Origin: Spirochaetaceae bacterium
GTDB taxonomy: Bacteria > Spirochaetota > Spirochaetia > DSM-2461
Assembly: GCA_016744925.1 (NCBI GenBank)
Contig: JADGDJ010000003.1
Coordinates: 32,603-71,072, forward strand
Length of the DNA stretch: 38,470 nucleotides
Direction: 5' to 3'
The position numbers and the translations under genes were made by a program. The notes beneath the pieces are model-generated. The model saw only the letters and a program-made list of their open reading frames with translations. It did no database searches and was not told the DNA's origin. How positions within the stretch are numbered: position 1 is the stretch's first letter; each line of letters begins with the position of its first letter. Shown here piece by piece: positions 8,650 through 17,879 of the stretch.

Positions 8650-8693
8650 TTGACTGAAAACCTATTGTCCTTTAGAATAAGTGTACGTTAACG
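8650..8693 (+). promoter_or_regulatory. Promoter and possible autoregulatory operator of the LacI-kinase pair
   Basis: TTGACT (8650-8655), exactly 17 bp of spacer and TAGAAT (8673-8678) make a good sigma70-type promoter. The expected start, near 8685, coincides with the 8-bp palindrome CGTTAACG (8686-8693). That is where the other LacI operators of this window sit relative to their -10 boxes. The palindrome is short, so the operator part is tentative. Confidence 0.55.
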
Positions 8694-8711
8694 CATAGAT
8701 AGGATTTTCCA

Positions 8712-9743
8712 ATGATAACAATAAAAGACATTGCAGAGATCGCAGGTGTTTCAATTGGAACTGTCGATAGAGTTCTCCACAACCGTGGCAGAGTTTCTAC
8801 AACGACAAAAGCATCCATTCTCTCTATAGTAAAAGAAAAAGGTTATAGAAAGAATATTGTCGCCAGTCAATTATCCAATAACAAAAGGACTGTTTTTGCT
8901 GTAATAATGCCCCTTCCCCATCAGAATGATTATTTTTGGGATCTGATTAAAGAGGGAATTGAAACCGGGAAAGAAAAGCTTGGATTCTTCAAAATTGATC
9001 TGCAATATTTTTTTTACGATCGTTTTGACAAACACTCTTATGAAATAGAATTTAAAAAAGCCATTGCTATCCATGCCGATGGTTTTCTCATTGCTCCGGT
9101 TGTGGCTGATCAGGCTATTAAATACAAATCCTTAATAAGAGAAGATCAGAAAGTGGTTCTCATTAACTCCGATCTGCCGAACTTTTCCAGAATTTCCCAT
9201 ATTGGACAGAATTCTTATGATAGCGGGCGTACAGCTGCGAAACTGATGTCACAAATAATAGAAGAAAGCGGAACAATAGCTGTTATTGAAGTGGAACCGG
9301 AAGATTATCATATAAACATCCGGGCACGTGGATTCAAAGAATACATCCGCAAAAATACAGATTCAACTGTTAAAACATACATGCTGCCGGTGGAAAACCA
9401 TCTGGCTGAATATGAAAAAACTGTAGAAAAAATGACCTATGAAAACAGAGATCTTATCGGATTATTTGTCCCCAATTCATCGGTCCATTATTTCGCGGAA
9501 ATGCTAAAGGATATCAAAATTATCGGATATGACCTGGTTGAGGCTAACACCAGGATGCTGGAATCGGGAAATATTGATTTCCTGCTAAATCAGCAGCCGG
9601 CTAAACAGGGAGAATTGGCTCTTGAGTCTCTATTCAAGAACATTGTGCTGGTGGAAGATGTGAAAGAGTTTCAATTTCTTCCTATCGAAATAATCTGCAG
9701 AGAAAATCTCGAATCATATAAATTAGGTGGAAAAAATGAATGA
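8712..9743 (+). CDS. LacI-family transcriptional regulator
   Basis: Repressor-type regulator of 343 residues. The helix-turn-helix is at residues 3-24 ([20 protein letters not shown]). The recognition helix reads GTVDRV, unlike the TVSRV of the other two LacI proteins here, so it should bind a different operator. The ligand domain resembles periplasmic sugar-binding proteins ([41 protein letters not shown]). Proteins with this divergent start often group with ribose/xylose-type members. It overlaps the following FGGY kinase gene by 8 bp, which ties regulator and kinase into one unit. The inducer is probably the kinase substrate or product. Confidence 0.92.
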   Translation: MITIKDIAEIAGVSIGTVDRVLHNRGRVSTTTKASILSIVKEKGYRKNIVASQLSNNKRTVFAVIMPLPHQNDYFWDLIKEGIETGKEKLGFFKIDLQYFFYDRFDKHSYEIEFKKAIAIHADGFLIAPVVADQAIKYKSLIREDQKVVLINSDLPNFSRISHIGQNSYDSGRTAAKLMSQIIEESGTIAVIEVEPEDYHINIRARGFKEYIRKNTDSTVKTYMLPVENHLAEYEKTVEKMTYENRDLIGLFVPNSSVHYFAEMLKDIKIIGYDLVEANTRMLESGNIDFLLNQQPAKQGELALESLFKNIVLVEDVKEFQFLPIEIICRENLESYKLGGKNE

Positions 9744-11331
9744 TAATGTAATAAACCAGATTAAAAATGGTGAGACATGCCTGGGTATTGAAATGGGTTC
9801 AACAAGAATCAAAGCAGTCCTGATAGATAAAGACAATAATCCCATAGCATCGGGCGGATTCGCTTGGGAAAATACATTGACTGATGGAGTCTGGACATAC
9901 GCTCTGGATGAAGTGTGGGTCGGGATTCAGTCATCCTACAAAGCGCTGAAGAGAGATGTTCAGAAAAAGTTTAAGATCACCTTAAAAAACATCAATGCCA
10001 TTGGTTTCAGCGGCATGATGCACGGTTATCTGGTTTTTGATAAAGAGGGTTCCCTTTTAACACCCTTTAGAACATGGAGAAATAATTTAACAGAAAAGGC
10101 TTCTAAAGAACTGACAGGTTTATTTCAATACAATATCCCCCAGAGATGGAGTATCGCCCATTTGTATCAGGCCATAGTCAATGAAGAGCCCCATGTAGAT
10201 AAAATTGATTTTTTAACTACACTGGCTGGTTATGTCCATTGGAAATTGACAGGTGCTAAAGTTTTGGGGATAGGTGAAGCATCGGGTATGTTCCCCATAG
10301 ATTTAAATGATAAAGGCTTCAATAAAAAGCATATGGACAGTTTCGATAAACTGATCGGCAGTAAAAACTATGATTGGAAACTCGGTGATATTCTGCCGAA
10401 AACGCTCACGGCAGGGAAACAAGCTGGAGAGTTGACTACAGAAGGAGTCTTGCTATTAGATCCTGATGGAGATCTCTCCGCTGGAATACCTCTATGCCCC
10501 CCTGAAGGGGATGCAGGTACTGGAATGGTTGCGACCAACAGTGTGGCAAAACGTACAGGAAATGTCTCCGCGGGTACCTCGGTTTTTGCCATGCTGGTTC
10601 TTGAAAAAGAGCTTTCAAAAGTCCATCCCGAAATAGATCTGGTGACCACTCCCGACGGAAATCTTGTAGCTATGGCTCATTCCAATAATTGTACATCCGA
10701 CTTTAATGCCTGGGTCTCTCTGTTCGGCCAGGCGGCAAAAGCTCTTGGGCAGGATATCTCCATGGATACACTCTATGAGACATTTATGAATCTCGCCTTA
10801 AAAGGGGATTCCCACTGCGGGGGACTTCTCTCTTATGGATATGTTTCAGGTGAGCATATGACCGGCTTCAGCGAGGGAAGACCGCTTTTTGTTCGATCAA
10901 GTCATAGTGATTTTACACTGGAAAATTTTATGAGAACCCATCTGCAATCGGCTTTGTGTGCCCTCAGAACAGGTTTGAATATTCTCTTTGAAGAGGAAAA
11001 TGTCCAGGTTGATGAAATCAGAGGACATGGGGGTCTTTTCAAAACACCCCTAGCCGGGCAGAAAATTATGGCGGCAGCTACAAACACTCCTATATCGGTT
11101 ATGTCTACAGCCGGTGAAGGCGGGGCATGGGGTATCGCACTTTTGGCATCTTATATGAGACAAGAGGATTCAAGTGCAACTCTTCCGGAATTTCTCACAG
11201 AGATTTTCAAAGAGTCCATGGGTGATCTGGTAGCTCCCGATCCTAGGGATGTTGATGGGTTCAATGAGTTCTTTGAGAGATATCACAAAGGTCTGGCAAT
11301 TGAGCGGGCAGCAGTAGAGTCTTTGGACTAG
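9736..11331 (+). CDS. FGGY-family carbohydrate kinase (xylulokinase/ribulokinase-like)
   Basis: ATP-dependent sugar kinase, 531 residues. The N-terminal phosphate-binding loop is [15 protein letters not shown]. Next come GFSGMMHGY and [13 protein letters not shown], then the catalytic region PPEGDAGTG with D259 as likely base. The second actin-like domain follows, with SAGTSVFAM and a GHGGLFKTP motif near residue 435. ATG at 9736 is chosen because AGGTGG lies 5 nt upstream. The GTG at 9727 is part of that site. The start overlaps the LacI stop (ATGAATGA), indicating translational coupling. No isomerase or epimerase lies nearby, so the sugar cannot be named. A ketopentose or similar is the best guess. 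Confidence 0.88.
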   Translation: MNDNVINQIKNGETCLGIEMGSTRIKAVLIDKDNNPIASGGFAWENTLTDGVWTYALDEVWVGIQSSYKALKRDVQKKFKITLKNINAIGFSGMMHGYLVFDKEGSLLTPFRTWRNNLTEKASKELTGLFQYNIPQRWSIAHLYQAIVNEEPHVDKIDFLTTLAGYVHWKLTGAKVLGIGEASGMFPIDLNDKGFNKKHMDSFDKLIGSKNYDWKLGDILPKTLTAGKQAGELTTEGVLLLDPDGDLSAGIPLCPPEGDAGTGMVATNSVAKRTGNVSAGTSVFAMLVLEKELSKVHPEIDLVTTPDGNLVAMAHSNNCTSDFNAWVSLFGQAAKALGQDISMDTLYETFMNLALKGDSHCGGLLSYGYVSGEHMTGFSEGRPLFVRSSHSDFTLENFMRTHLQSALCALRTGLNILFEEENVQVDEIRGHGGLFKTPLAGQKIMAAATNTPISVMSTAGEGGAWGIALLASYMRQEDSSATLPEFLTEIFKESMGDLVAPDPRDVDGFNEFFERYHKGLAIERAAVESLD

Positions 11332-11355
11332 AAAAGATAAGGTGAGCAATATAAC

Positions 11356-11384
11356 TTGATAATTCTTAAGAATTATCCTATAAT
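11356..11384 (+). promoter_or_regulatory. Strong sigma70-type promoter of the GH-Q-like gene
   Basis: TTGATA (11356-11361), a 17-bp spacer and a perfect TATAAT (11379-11384) lie 37 bp before the start codon of the large enzyme gene. The LacI-type operator at 11383-11398 begins inside the -10 box, and the spacer is occupied by a palindrome. Near-consensus strength with an overlapping operator is the usual design for tight repression. Confidence 0.8.
11358..11377. repeat. Perfect 20-bp palindrome in the promoter spacer
   Basis: GATAATTCTTAAGAATTATC reads identically on both strands and fills the space between the -35 and -10 boxes. It is distinct in sequence from the LacI operator just downstream. 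It could bind a second dimeric regulator. It is unlikely to be a terminator for the kinase gene because it has no loop and no U-run. Confidence 0.85.
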
Positions 11385-11398
11385 GTTTACGCAAACAT
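11383..11398. promoter_or_regulatory. LacI-type operator at the GH-Q-like gene
   Basis: ATGTTTACGCAAACAT is a 16-bp near-perfect palindrome with the CG centre typical of LacI-family sites; only the pair flanking the CG breaks symmetry. It is the exact reverse complement of the site at 19390-19405, upstream of the ABC operon. It covers the expected transcription start (about 11391), so a bound repressor would block the promoter. The LacI protein at 14927-15943, between the two targets, is the likely binder. Confidence 0.85.
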
Positions 11399-11420
11399 AA
11401 AATAAAGACAGGGAAATTAT

Positions 11421-14400
11421 ATGTCAAAAGAACAAAATATCTACCTGGGGCAACAGTCCATTAAAATCAAAAAAAACGATATACAGGAACAATTCATTGA
11501 GAAAGATGGAGAGACCTACTATAAAATAGAAAATTATCAGGCCATGGCGCCCTTTTTTATGACAATTTCCAGTGATACCAATCACTGGATGTTCATATCC
11601 TCCACGGGAGGCCTGACTGCAGGTAGAGTAAACTCCGAGTCTGCCCTCTTTCCCTATTATACTGATGACAGAATCACTGAAGATTCAGTAAATACTGGTC
11701 CCAAAACCCTGATTCTGGTAGAAAAAGACAATAAAAGATTCTATTGGGAACCATTTAATCAGTCCATGACGATTAGCTATGACATCCTGTCAATTCTCTA
11801 TAAAAACATTAGAGGCAATATGTTGATCTTCGAAGAGATCAATGAAACGCTGGGACTCTCTTTCTCCTATAAGTGGATGAACAGTAAAAAATACGGATGG
11901 ATCAGAAAATCCTCTCTTAAGAATATGAGTGAAAACCCTTTAAAAATGGAGATTATTGACGGTCTTCAAAACATTCTACCTGCTGGTATAAGTTCAAAGG
12001 TTCAAAATACTTTCAGCAATCTGCTCAACGCCTATAAAAAGTGTGAAATCGAAAGTTCCACAGGTATGGGAATCTTTGCTTTAAGCGCCACCCTGACAGA
12101 TTTGGCAGAACCCAGCGAATCTCTGAAAGCCAATGTGCTTTGGAGTTGTGGAATAAACAATCCAACATATCTGCTTAGTGACAGACAGTTAGAGGCGTTT
12201 ATCTCCGGTACAACCATTTGCGAAGAAGAGGAAGTAAAAGGAGAACGATGCGGGTATTTTATCCATACAACTTTTGCTCTTGATAAAAATGAGGAGAAGA
12301 CCTGGTACATTGCCGCAGATGTAGATAAAGATCACAAGGCGATCAATGACCTGAATAAAACTCTTCTCGATAATACCCTGAACGGACCTCTAATCATTGA
12401 GGACGATGTCCGAAAAGGCAGTGAAAGACTGGATGCCATACTGGCTCAGAATGACGGGATTCAGAGTTCTGCCGGAAAGATGAACTGCGTTCATCATCAG
12501 GCCAATGTGATGTACAATATTATGAGGGGCGGCTATTTCTACGATTCATACAAAATATCCATCCCAGATCTGAATGATTTTATCTATACCACGAATCGAT
12601 TTGTCGGAGAAAGATTTGAAGAGGTTCTTAACCGACTGGGAGAGGAAGTGGATTACAACAAACTTCTCACTACAATCGTCAATGAAAAAAACAGCAACCT
12701 GACCAGGATCTGGTATGAATACCTTCCTCTCACATTCAGTAGACGTCATGGAGATCCCAGTCGTCCCTGGAATATTTTTTCTATTGAAACTGAAAAAGCA
12801 GACGGATCTCCCAAACTGGATTATCAGGGGAACTGGAGGGATATTTTCCAAAACTGGGAAGCTCTCAGTTACTCCTACCCCTTCTACATACGTCACATTA
12901 TCGGGAAATTCCTGAATGCGACAACGGCCGATGGTTACAATCCCTACCGCATATCCCGCAAGGGAATTGACTGGGAAGTTCTCGAGCCGGACAATCCATG
13001 GTCAAACATAGGCTACTGGAGCGATCACCAGATTATTTACCTCTTAAAAATGCTGGAGATGTACAAACAATTCTTTGGAGGAAAAATTCTTTCTGAACTC
13101 AATGACAGAGAGTATTCTTTTGCCGATATTCCCTATGAAATAAAACCGTTCAATGAGATTCTTCAGGATCCATACAACACAATTGTCTTCAACGAAGAGA
13201 AGCATAATCAGATCAAAACTCGAGGTGAAATGATTGGAGCCGAAGGAAAAATGCTCCATTCGACCAATGGTTCAATCACTCTTGCCAATATGACTGAAAA
13301 ATTCCTGATCCTTCTACTGACCAAACTGGGAAATTTTGTTCCTTACGGCGGGATATGGATGAATACGCAAAGACCTGAATGGAATGATGCCAATAATGCC
13401 CTTGCGGGAAAAGGCTTATCTGTGGTGACTCTCGCCTATGTCAGAAGGTATATCTCTTTTCTGATGGAGCTGTATGGAGAATCCAATGAAAGTAAATTCA
13501 TTCTCAGAACTGAGATTCTGACATGGTTCCAGGCAACTGGAAAAATTTTAACAAAGATGGATCAATCAGCGGGAAATCCTATGAACTCCCGAGAATTGTA
13601 CAAAATCGTTGAGTCTCTGGGGACCGCTTCGGGAGATTACCGTAAGAAATTGTACATAGAAAATTTAAATCAGGGATCGGAGACAATCAACCGCGGGGAA
13701 ATGCTGACATTTCTCACAACATCACTCCGCTGCATCGATGCCTCCCTTAAGGCGAACAAAAGGGAGGATAACCTCTTCCACTCATATAATACGCTTGAGA
13801 TCGGAAAAGGAACGATGAGAATACATCCACTCTATGAAATGCTGGAAGGACAGGTTGCCATACTCTCTTCGAGACTGCTTTCAGGAGAAGAGACATTGAA
13901 AACAATCGATGCTCTCAGATCAAGCGCCCTTTTCCGAGAGGATCAAAACAGCTATATGCTTTATCCCGACCGCAATCTGCCTACCTTTCTCGAGAAGAAC
14001 AATATTGATCCGGAAAAATACGCTTCACTGGAACTGTTGAAACAACTCGTAAAGGAAGATAATCGAGATTTGGTAACCTGTGATGCATCGGGACTTATAC
14101 ACTTTAATGGAGACTTCCACAATGTCCGTCAGGTTCAGGAGGTTCTGGAAAAACTGAAAGCCAGACCACACTATACGCATTTGATAGAAATAGAGGGAAG
14201 TACAATCGAAAACCTCTTTGAGGAGACTTTCGATCATCAGTCCTATACAGGACGATCGGGAACCTTCTTTGCCTTTGAAGGACTGGGAAGTATTTACTGG
14301 CATATGGTGAGTAAATTACTGCTGGCTGTTCAGGAAAATCTCTTTAGGGCTGTAGATGAAAAAGCACCGGAAGCACTAATAGAAGGACTGAAAGACTATT

Positions 14401-14879
14401 ATTACCAGATCCGGGAGGGGATTGGATACAATAAATCTGCAAAAGTTTACGGAGCCTTCCCTTTTGATCCCTATTCCCACACACCGGCAGGGAAAGGGGC
14501 CAAACAACCTGGAATGACAGGACAAGTAAAAGAAGAGATTATTACACGACTGGCGGAAACGGGAATTCGAATCATAGATGGTAAAATTTCTATGAATGGA
14601 ACACTAATCGATGATGGAGAGTTTTACAGTGAAGCCGTAACGTGGGAAATAAGAGGATGCAAGGGAGACAAACAGAAACTCAATCTTCCCGCCCGATCGC
14701 TCGGAGCCACATTCTGTCAGACACCCTACATTGTAAAAAAAAGTGCTGAAAAATCTGTGACTGTTCACTTTGCCGATGCTTCCAAAGAGACCCTAACAGG
14801 GGCGATTGTCCCGGAAAAGATCTGTCGGGCAATATACAGAAGAACAGGTGAAGTCCGGTTGATTGAGTTTATAGTATGA
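11421..14879 (+). CDS. Large GH94-like (clan GH-Q) glycoside phosphorylase or hydrolase, putative
   Basis: A cytoplasmic protein of 1152 residues with no signal peptide. It is not recognised as a characterised enzyme. Two motifs recall the (alpha/alpha)6-barrel families of clan GH-Q (GH94, GH149, GH161). GNWRDIFQNWEAL at 470-482 is like the RDxxQ segment of GH94, and RPEWNDANNALAG near 652-664 carries D656 where the GH94 WND motif holds the catalytic acid. Other aromatic-rich conserved-looking blocks are DGYNPYRISRKGIDWEVLEPD and DHQIIYLLKMLE, then FDPYSHTPAGKGAKQPGMTGQ near the C-terminus. The length resembles GH149-type proteins more than GH94 (about 800). It shares an operator with an ABC sugar transporter. 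Phosphorolysis of an imported beta-glucan oligosaccharide or disaccharide is the leading idea, but substrate and chemistry are inferred. Confidence 0.62.
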   Translation: MSKEQNIYLGQQSIKIKKNDIQEQFIEKDGETYYKIENYQAMAPFFMTISSDTNHWMFISSTGGLTAGRVNSESALFPYYTDDRITEDSVNTGPKTLILVEKDNKRFYWEPFNQSMTISYDILSILYKNIRGNMLIFEEINETLGLSFSYKWMNSKKYGWIRKSSLKNMSENPLKMEIIDGLQNILPAGISSKVQNTFSNLLNAYKKCEIESSTGMGIFALSATLTDLAEPSESLKANVLWSCGINNPTYLLSDRQLEAFISGTTICEEEEVKGERCGYFIHTTFALDKNEEKTWYIAADVDKDHKAINDLNKTLLDNTLNGPLIIEDDVRKGSERLDAILAQNDGIQSSAGKMNCVHHQANVMYNIMRGGYFYDSYKISIPDLNDFIYTTNRFVGERFEEVLNRLGEEVDYNKLLTTIVNEKNSNLTRIWYEYLPLTFSRRHGDPSRPWNIFSIETEKADGSPKLDYQGNWRDIFQNWEALSYSYPFYIRHIIGKFLNATTADGYNPYRISRKGIDWEVLEPDNPWSNIGYWSDHQIIYLLKMLEMYKQFFGGKILSELNDREYSFADIPYEIKPFNEILQDPYNTIVFNEEKHNQIKTRGEMIGAEGKMLHSTNGSITLANMTEKFLILLLTKLGNFVPYGGIWMNTQRPEWNDANNALAGKGLSVVTLAYVRRYISFLMELYGESNESKFILRTEILTWFQATGKILTKMDQSAGNPMNSRELYKIVESLGTASGDYRKKLYIENLNQGSETINRGEMLTFLTTSLRCIDASLKANKREDNLFHSYNTLEIGKGTMRIHPLYEMLEGQVAILSSRLLSGEETLKTIDALRSSALFREDQNSYMLYPDRNLPTFLEKNNIDPEKYASLELLKQLVKEDNRDLVTCDASGLIHFNGDFHNVRQVQEVLEKLKARPHYTHLIEIEGSTIENLFEETFDHQSYTGRSGTFFAFEGLGSIYWHMVSKLLLAVQENLFRAVDEKAPEALIEGLKDYYYQIREGIGYNKSAKVYGAFPFDPYSHTPAGKGAKQPGMTGQVKEEIITRLAETGIRIIDGKISMNGTLIDDGEFYSEAVTWEIRGCKGDKQKLNLPARSLGATFCQTPYIVKKSAEKSVTVHFADASKETLTGAIVPEKICRAIYRRTGEVRLIEFIV

Positions 14880-14926
14880 GAAAAGGAACTTTCAACTGGG
14901 GACTCGTTTGGGCACCGGGATCCGGA

Positions 14927-15943
14927 TTAACGTAAATCAGCTATGCTTTTCCCGGGATTGAGTGATACGGGGAAAATCATTTTTTCGGAGGGACTCTCTC
15001 CATTTTCAATCTGCTCTATTAAAATTCGAGCGCATTCTTCACCCATCTTTTCAAGAGGCTGGTAAATCGTTGCAAGAGGCGGATTGGTGTAGTTACAGAT
15101 TTCATGTCCGTCGAAACCGATAAGGGAAATGTCATCGGGAATGTTGAATTTGCCGCTCGTCATTTCTTCGTAAACTCCGAGAGCCATAAGATCGGTCGAT
15201 GCCAGAATAGCACTGGGCTTATCCTGCAGATTTATATAATAGCGAAAGGCTTCCCTTCCCGATAATTTTGTAAACGCACCGGGATAAATCAAGTCCTCAG
15301 GGACATGAAATCCGGCATCGAAAAGAGCTGTTTTGTACCCGTTGAAACGGTCGGTAGCATTTTTTGTCCACAGATTTCCATGAATATAGGCAATCCTCGA
15401 ATGATTTCTCTCGATGAGATAACTTGTAGCGTCATACATACCTTTGAAGTTATCTGTATCTATGTAAGATATCTGATCCGATGAAGGCCTGTCTCCCACA
15501 ATAACACAGGGTATTTTGTCCCTGAGTATTTTTTCGACCTGTTCATCCGTCGGATTCGCTCCCAGCAGAGCAATCCCATCAGCTTTTCTCTCATAAAAAG
15601 GTTTTAGATAATCAAATGAATTTATATCTCCTCTCTGAGTTGAGAGAAGAAGGTCATAATTCTTTTTAATGCACCACTTCTCTATACCGATGAGAAGGCG
15701 CCTGTAATAGGAGGTCTCCTCGATACTCACATTTTGGGGGACAGGGGCCTGTATGGCTAAAGTTCTCACTTTATTGAGATTCAAACCCTGAGCGATGGAA
15801 TTAGGATAATAATTGAGTTCTTTTATGGCAGCGAGTACCCTTTTTCTCGTATCTTCTTTAACGTTTCCCATATCGTTGATCACGCGGGAAACCGTGATAA
15901 AGGAAACATTGGCTAATTTTGCCACATCTTTCTGGGTTGCCAT
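14927..15943 (-). CDS. LacI-family transcriptional regulator of the ABC/GH-Q regulon
   Basis: Repressor-type protein of 338 residues with the classical N-terminal helix-turn-helix (TQKDVAKLANVSFITVSRVIN, residues 3-23) and a sugar-binding-like ligand domain ending in LIGFDGHEICNYTNPPLATIYQP. AGGAG lies 5 nt before the ATG. It sits downstream of the ABC operon on the same strand, 189 bp away, and converges on the GH-Q-like gene with 47 bp between. It is flanked by the two transcription units that carry the same operator, so it most likely represses both. A separate promoter (TATAAT-like at 16005-16000) is possible. The leader contains a CTCC/GGAG hairpin near the ribosome-binding site. Confidence 0.92.
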   Translation of the reverse strand: MATQKDVAKLANVSFITVSRVINDMGNVKEDTRKRVLAAIKELNYYPNSIAQGLNLNKVRTLAIQAPVPQNVSIEETSYYRRLLIGIEKWCIKKNYDLLLSTQRGDINSFDYLKPFYERKADGIALLGANPTDEQVEKILRDKIPCVIVGDRPSSDQISYIDTDNFKGMYDATSYLIERNHSRIAYIHGNLWTKNATDRFNGYKTALFDAGFHVPEDLIYPGAFTKLSGREAFRYYINLQDKPSAILASTDLMALGVYEEMTSGKFNIPDDISLIGFDGHEICNYTNPPLATIYQPLEKMGEECARILIEQIENGESPSEKMIFPVSLNPGKSIADLR

Positions 15944-15953
15944 AAAGTACTCC

Positions 15954-16028
15954 TGGGAAATTAAAAATCCACTCCCGCAGGAGCGACCGGCAAAGATATA
16001 TTATACAGTGTCCAATGGGAAATTAAAA
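15954..16028 (-). repeat. 13-bp direct repeat bracketing the LacI leader and -10 box
   Basis: TGGGAAATTAAAA occurs at 15954-15966, next to the LacI ribosome-binding site, and again at 16016-16028, upstream of a minus-strand TATAAT (16005-16000). The 49 bp between them hold that -10 box and an inverted CTCC/GGAG element. The repeat may be a regulator site or a duplication scar. Function is unknown. Confidence 0.5.
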
Positions 16029-16052
16029 GTCTGGAAAGTTCTTCTGTACACA

Positions 16053-16109
16053 GGGCATAATCAAATCGATACAAAGTCCTAGAATGCTGTATATCGATAT
16101 GAAATGCCC
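16053..16109 (-). other. Long imperfect dyad downstream of the ABC operon
   Basis: GGGCAT (16053-16058) plus ATCGATA (16065-16071) pair with TATCGAT (16092-16098) plus ATGCCC (16104-16109). The internal loop is 5-6 nt and the apical loop about 20 nt. It lies between the last permease gene and the LacI gene, both read leftward. It could protect the operon's 3' end, attenuate read-through into LacI, or encode a small RNA. Confidence 0.4.
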
Positions 16110-16118
16110 CTGCAAACA

Positions 16119-16131
16119 TGCTCCGAGAGCA
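16119..16131 (-). terminator. Weak terminator-like hairpin after the ABC permease gene
   Basis: On the minus-strand transcript TGCTC and GAGCA form a 5-bp stem with a 3-nt loop, followed by TGTTT, directly after the permease stop codon. The stem is short, so it may only contribute to 3'-end formation. Confidence 0.35.
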
Positions 16132-16132
16132 A

Positions 16133-17023
16133 CTATTTCTGGAGCTTGTCTGTTACCATTTTGTTAATCCATGTCATACCAAGTATAATAACGAATAGAA
16201 TCCAGGCAATGGCCGAAGCTTTACCAAATCGGTTGAAACTGAAACCCGTTGCCAGGAGATAATAAGCGCTGGTCAGTCCGGCGTTATTGGGACCACCCAT
16301 CTGCTCATATCCTCTCATAAGAACGAATGGTTCTTCAAAGAGCTGCATGCCTCCGATAATACTCAATGACACAGCGAAAAAGATAATCGGCAGTAATAAT
16401 GGTACAGTAATATGGAGATGTTTTCTCAACCCCGAAGCACCATCAATCTCAGCTGCTTCATAGAGACTTTGGTCGATCGATTGCAATCCGGCCATGTAAA
16501 TTATAGTATTCCATCCGATAAATCGCCAGTTTACCATTATGGCAATACTCGACCGGATAGCTCTGGGATCCTGAAGCCATTTGACTTTTTCTCCACCAAA
16601 AACATTCTCAATAATATAGTTTAACCAACCATAGTTATGATCGAACATCTGACTGAATATTAAAGCTATTACAACAGAGCTGGTAATATAGGGGAGAAAA
16701 TATAACAATCGGAACGAATCGCCACCTTTAAGGCTTTTGTTATTGAGCAGAATAGCCAAAGGTATGGCAAAAAAATGCTGTAACAATGAACCAAAAATCA
16801 GCAACAGAAAAGTTGTCCAGAGAGAACCTACAAAAAAAGGATCTGTTGTTAAAAGTTTAACATAATTACCGATGCCGCGAAATTCCTGCGGACCGCTGAC
16901 TGTCCATTTAAATAGCGATATAGTTATGGAATATCCGATAGGAAAGACTCCAAAGACAAGAAACAAGATAAAAAAGGGGCTGAGAAAAAGATACGGAGCC
17001 CATTTTTGACTTCTATTTAACAT
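16133..17023 (-). CDS. CUT1 ABC transporter permease, MalF-like
   Basis: Inner-membrane permease, 296 residues, about six spans starting near residue 12. The EAA loop (YEAAEIDGASGLRKHLHITVP) is clear. The 'PFFILFLVFGVFPIGYSITIS' first span is typical of disaccharide-type CUT1 permeases. It starts 3 bp after the stop of the MalG-like gene, with AAGGGG at the right distance. The order binding protein - MalG-like - MalF-like is reversed from the commoner order. No ATPase follows, so a shared ATPase such as the one at 1216-2292 is needed. Shared operators with the GH-Q-like gene suggest a glucoside substrate. Confidence 0.9.
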   Translation of the reverse strand: MLNRSQKWAPYLFLSPFFILFLVFGVFPIGYSITISLFKWTVSGPQEFRGIGNYVKLLTTDPFFVGSLWTTFLLLIFGSLLQHFFAIPLAILLNNKSLKGGDSFRLLYFLPYITSSVVIALIFSQMFDHNYGWLNYIIENVFGGEKVKWLQDPRAIRSSIAIMVNWRFIGWNTIIYMAGLQSIDQSLYEAAEIDGASGLRKHLHITVPLLLPIIFFAVSLSIIGGMQLFEEPFVLMRGYEQMGGPNNAGLTSAYYLLATGFSFNRFGKASAIAWILFVIILGMTWINKMVTDKLQK

Positions 17024-17026
17024 AAT

Positions 17027-17872
17027 TTACCCCTTTACGCTTCCCGCGGTCAGACCTGAGATGATCTGCTTATTAAAAATGATAAAGACTACCATAAGCG
17101 GTAAAACAGCCAGCACCGTACCAGCCATCAATCCCCCCCGGTCTCCATCCATTTGCATAAATAGTTTCGATAAAGCTACGGGAAGTGTCGTTTTATCTGT
17201 ATTGGGAAGCATAATCAATGCTCCCAGAAAATTATTCCAGCTATTGATAAAAGTAATAATCCCCAGAACACCTATTCCGGCGCGAGAAAGAGGAAAGGCC
17301 ACTTTCATAAGTATTTGAAATTCTGTAAGACCGTCAATTCTCGCCGCATCAAGGAGAGCTGCGGGAATGGAGTCTTTAGTGAACTGTGCCATCATAAATA
17401 TTCCGAAGGCATTTGCCATTCCCGGAACAATCAGAGGCAACCAGGTTCCATACCAGTGAAAGGCTACCATCATCTTAAAAAATGGAACTATATTCAAAAA
17501 AGGAGGAATAGCCATAGTGCTCAGAATAAATATAAAAATTGCTTTTTTCCCTTTAAAGTCATATTTAGATAAGGCAAAACCACCCATTGTACAGAAAAAA
17601 ATGACAGCTACTGTGGATATTGTCGCAATAGCGGCACTGTTAAAAAAATTTACAAAAAAAGGAATATCATCCAATAAGGCTTTGACATTCGTCCAAAGAG
17701 AGTCCTTAAAGAAGAGATGTGGCGGATAGCTAAATATTTTTGTTCCCGGTACAGTTGCTAAAACAAACATATAATAAAAGGGAAATGAAAATATAAAGGC
17801 AAATATCACGAGAAAAAAATACATAACACTTTTTTTCCCGACTGAAGTCAGTCTGTTAGGTTGTAAACTCAT
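17027..17872 (-). CDS. CUT1 ABC transporter permease, MalG-like
   Basis: Inner-membrane permease, 281 residues, about six spans. The EAA loop (LLDAARIDGLTEFQILMKVAFP) is where the ATPase docks. The C-terminal SGLTAGSVKG is typical of MalG/LacG-type permeases. ATG at 17872 has GAGG 7 nt upstream (17883-17880). That GAGG is the 3' arm of a 7-bp hairpin, and the hairpin competes with a longer alternative stem. Translation of this gene may therefore be switched. It is the second gene of the ABC operon, 140 bp after the binding-protein gene, and its stop is almost fused to the next start. Confidence 0.9.
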   Translation of the reverse strand: MSLQPNRLTSVGKKSVMYFFLVIFAFIFSFPFYYMFVLATVPGTKIFSYPPHLFFKDSLWTNVKALLDDIPFFVNFFNSAAIATISTVAVIFFCTMGGFALSKYDFKGKKAIFIFILSTMAIPPFLNIVPFFKMMVAFHWYGTWLPLIVPGMANAFGIFMMAQFTKDSIPAALLDAARIDGLTEFQILMKVAFPLSRAGIGVLGIITFINSWNNFLGALIMLPNTDKTTLPVALSKLFMQMDGDRGGLMAGTVLAVLPLMVVFIIFNKQIISGLTAGSVKG

Positions 17873-17879
17873 TGTTATA

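Noticed and set aside
12546-12896. Minus-strand open frame of 116 codons inside the GH-Q-like gene
   Set aside because: Shadow of the sense frame. No start signal, no family resemblance.
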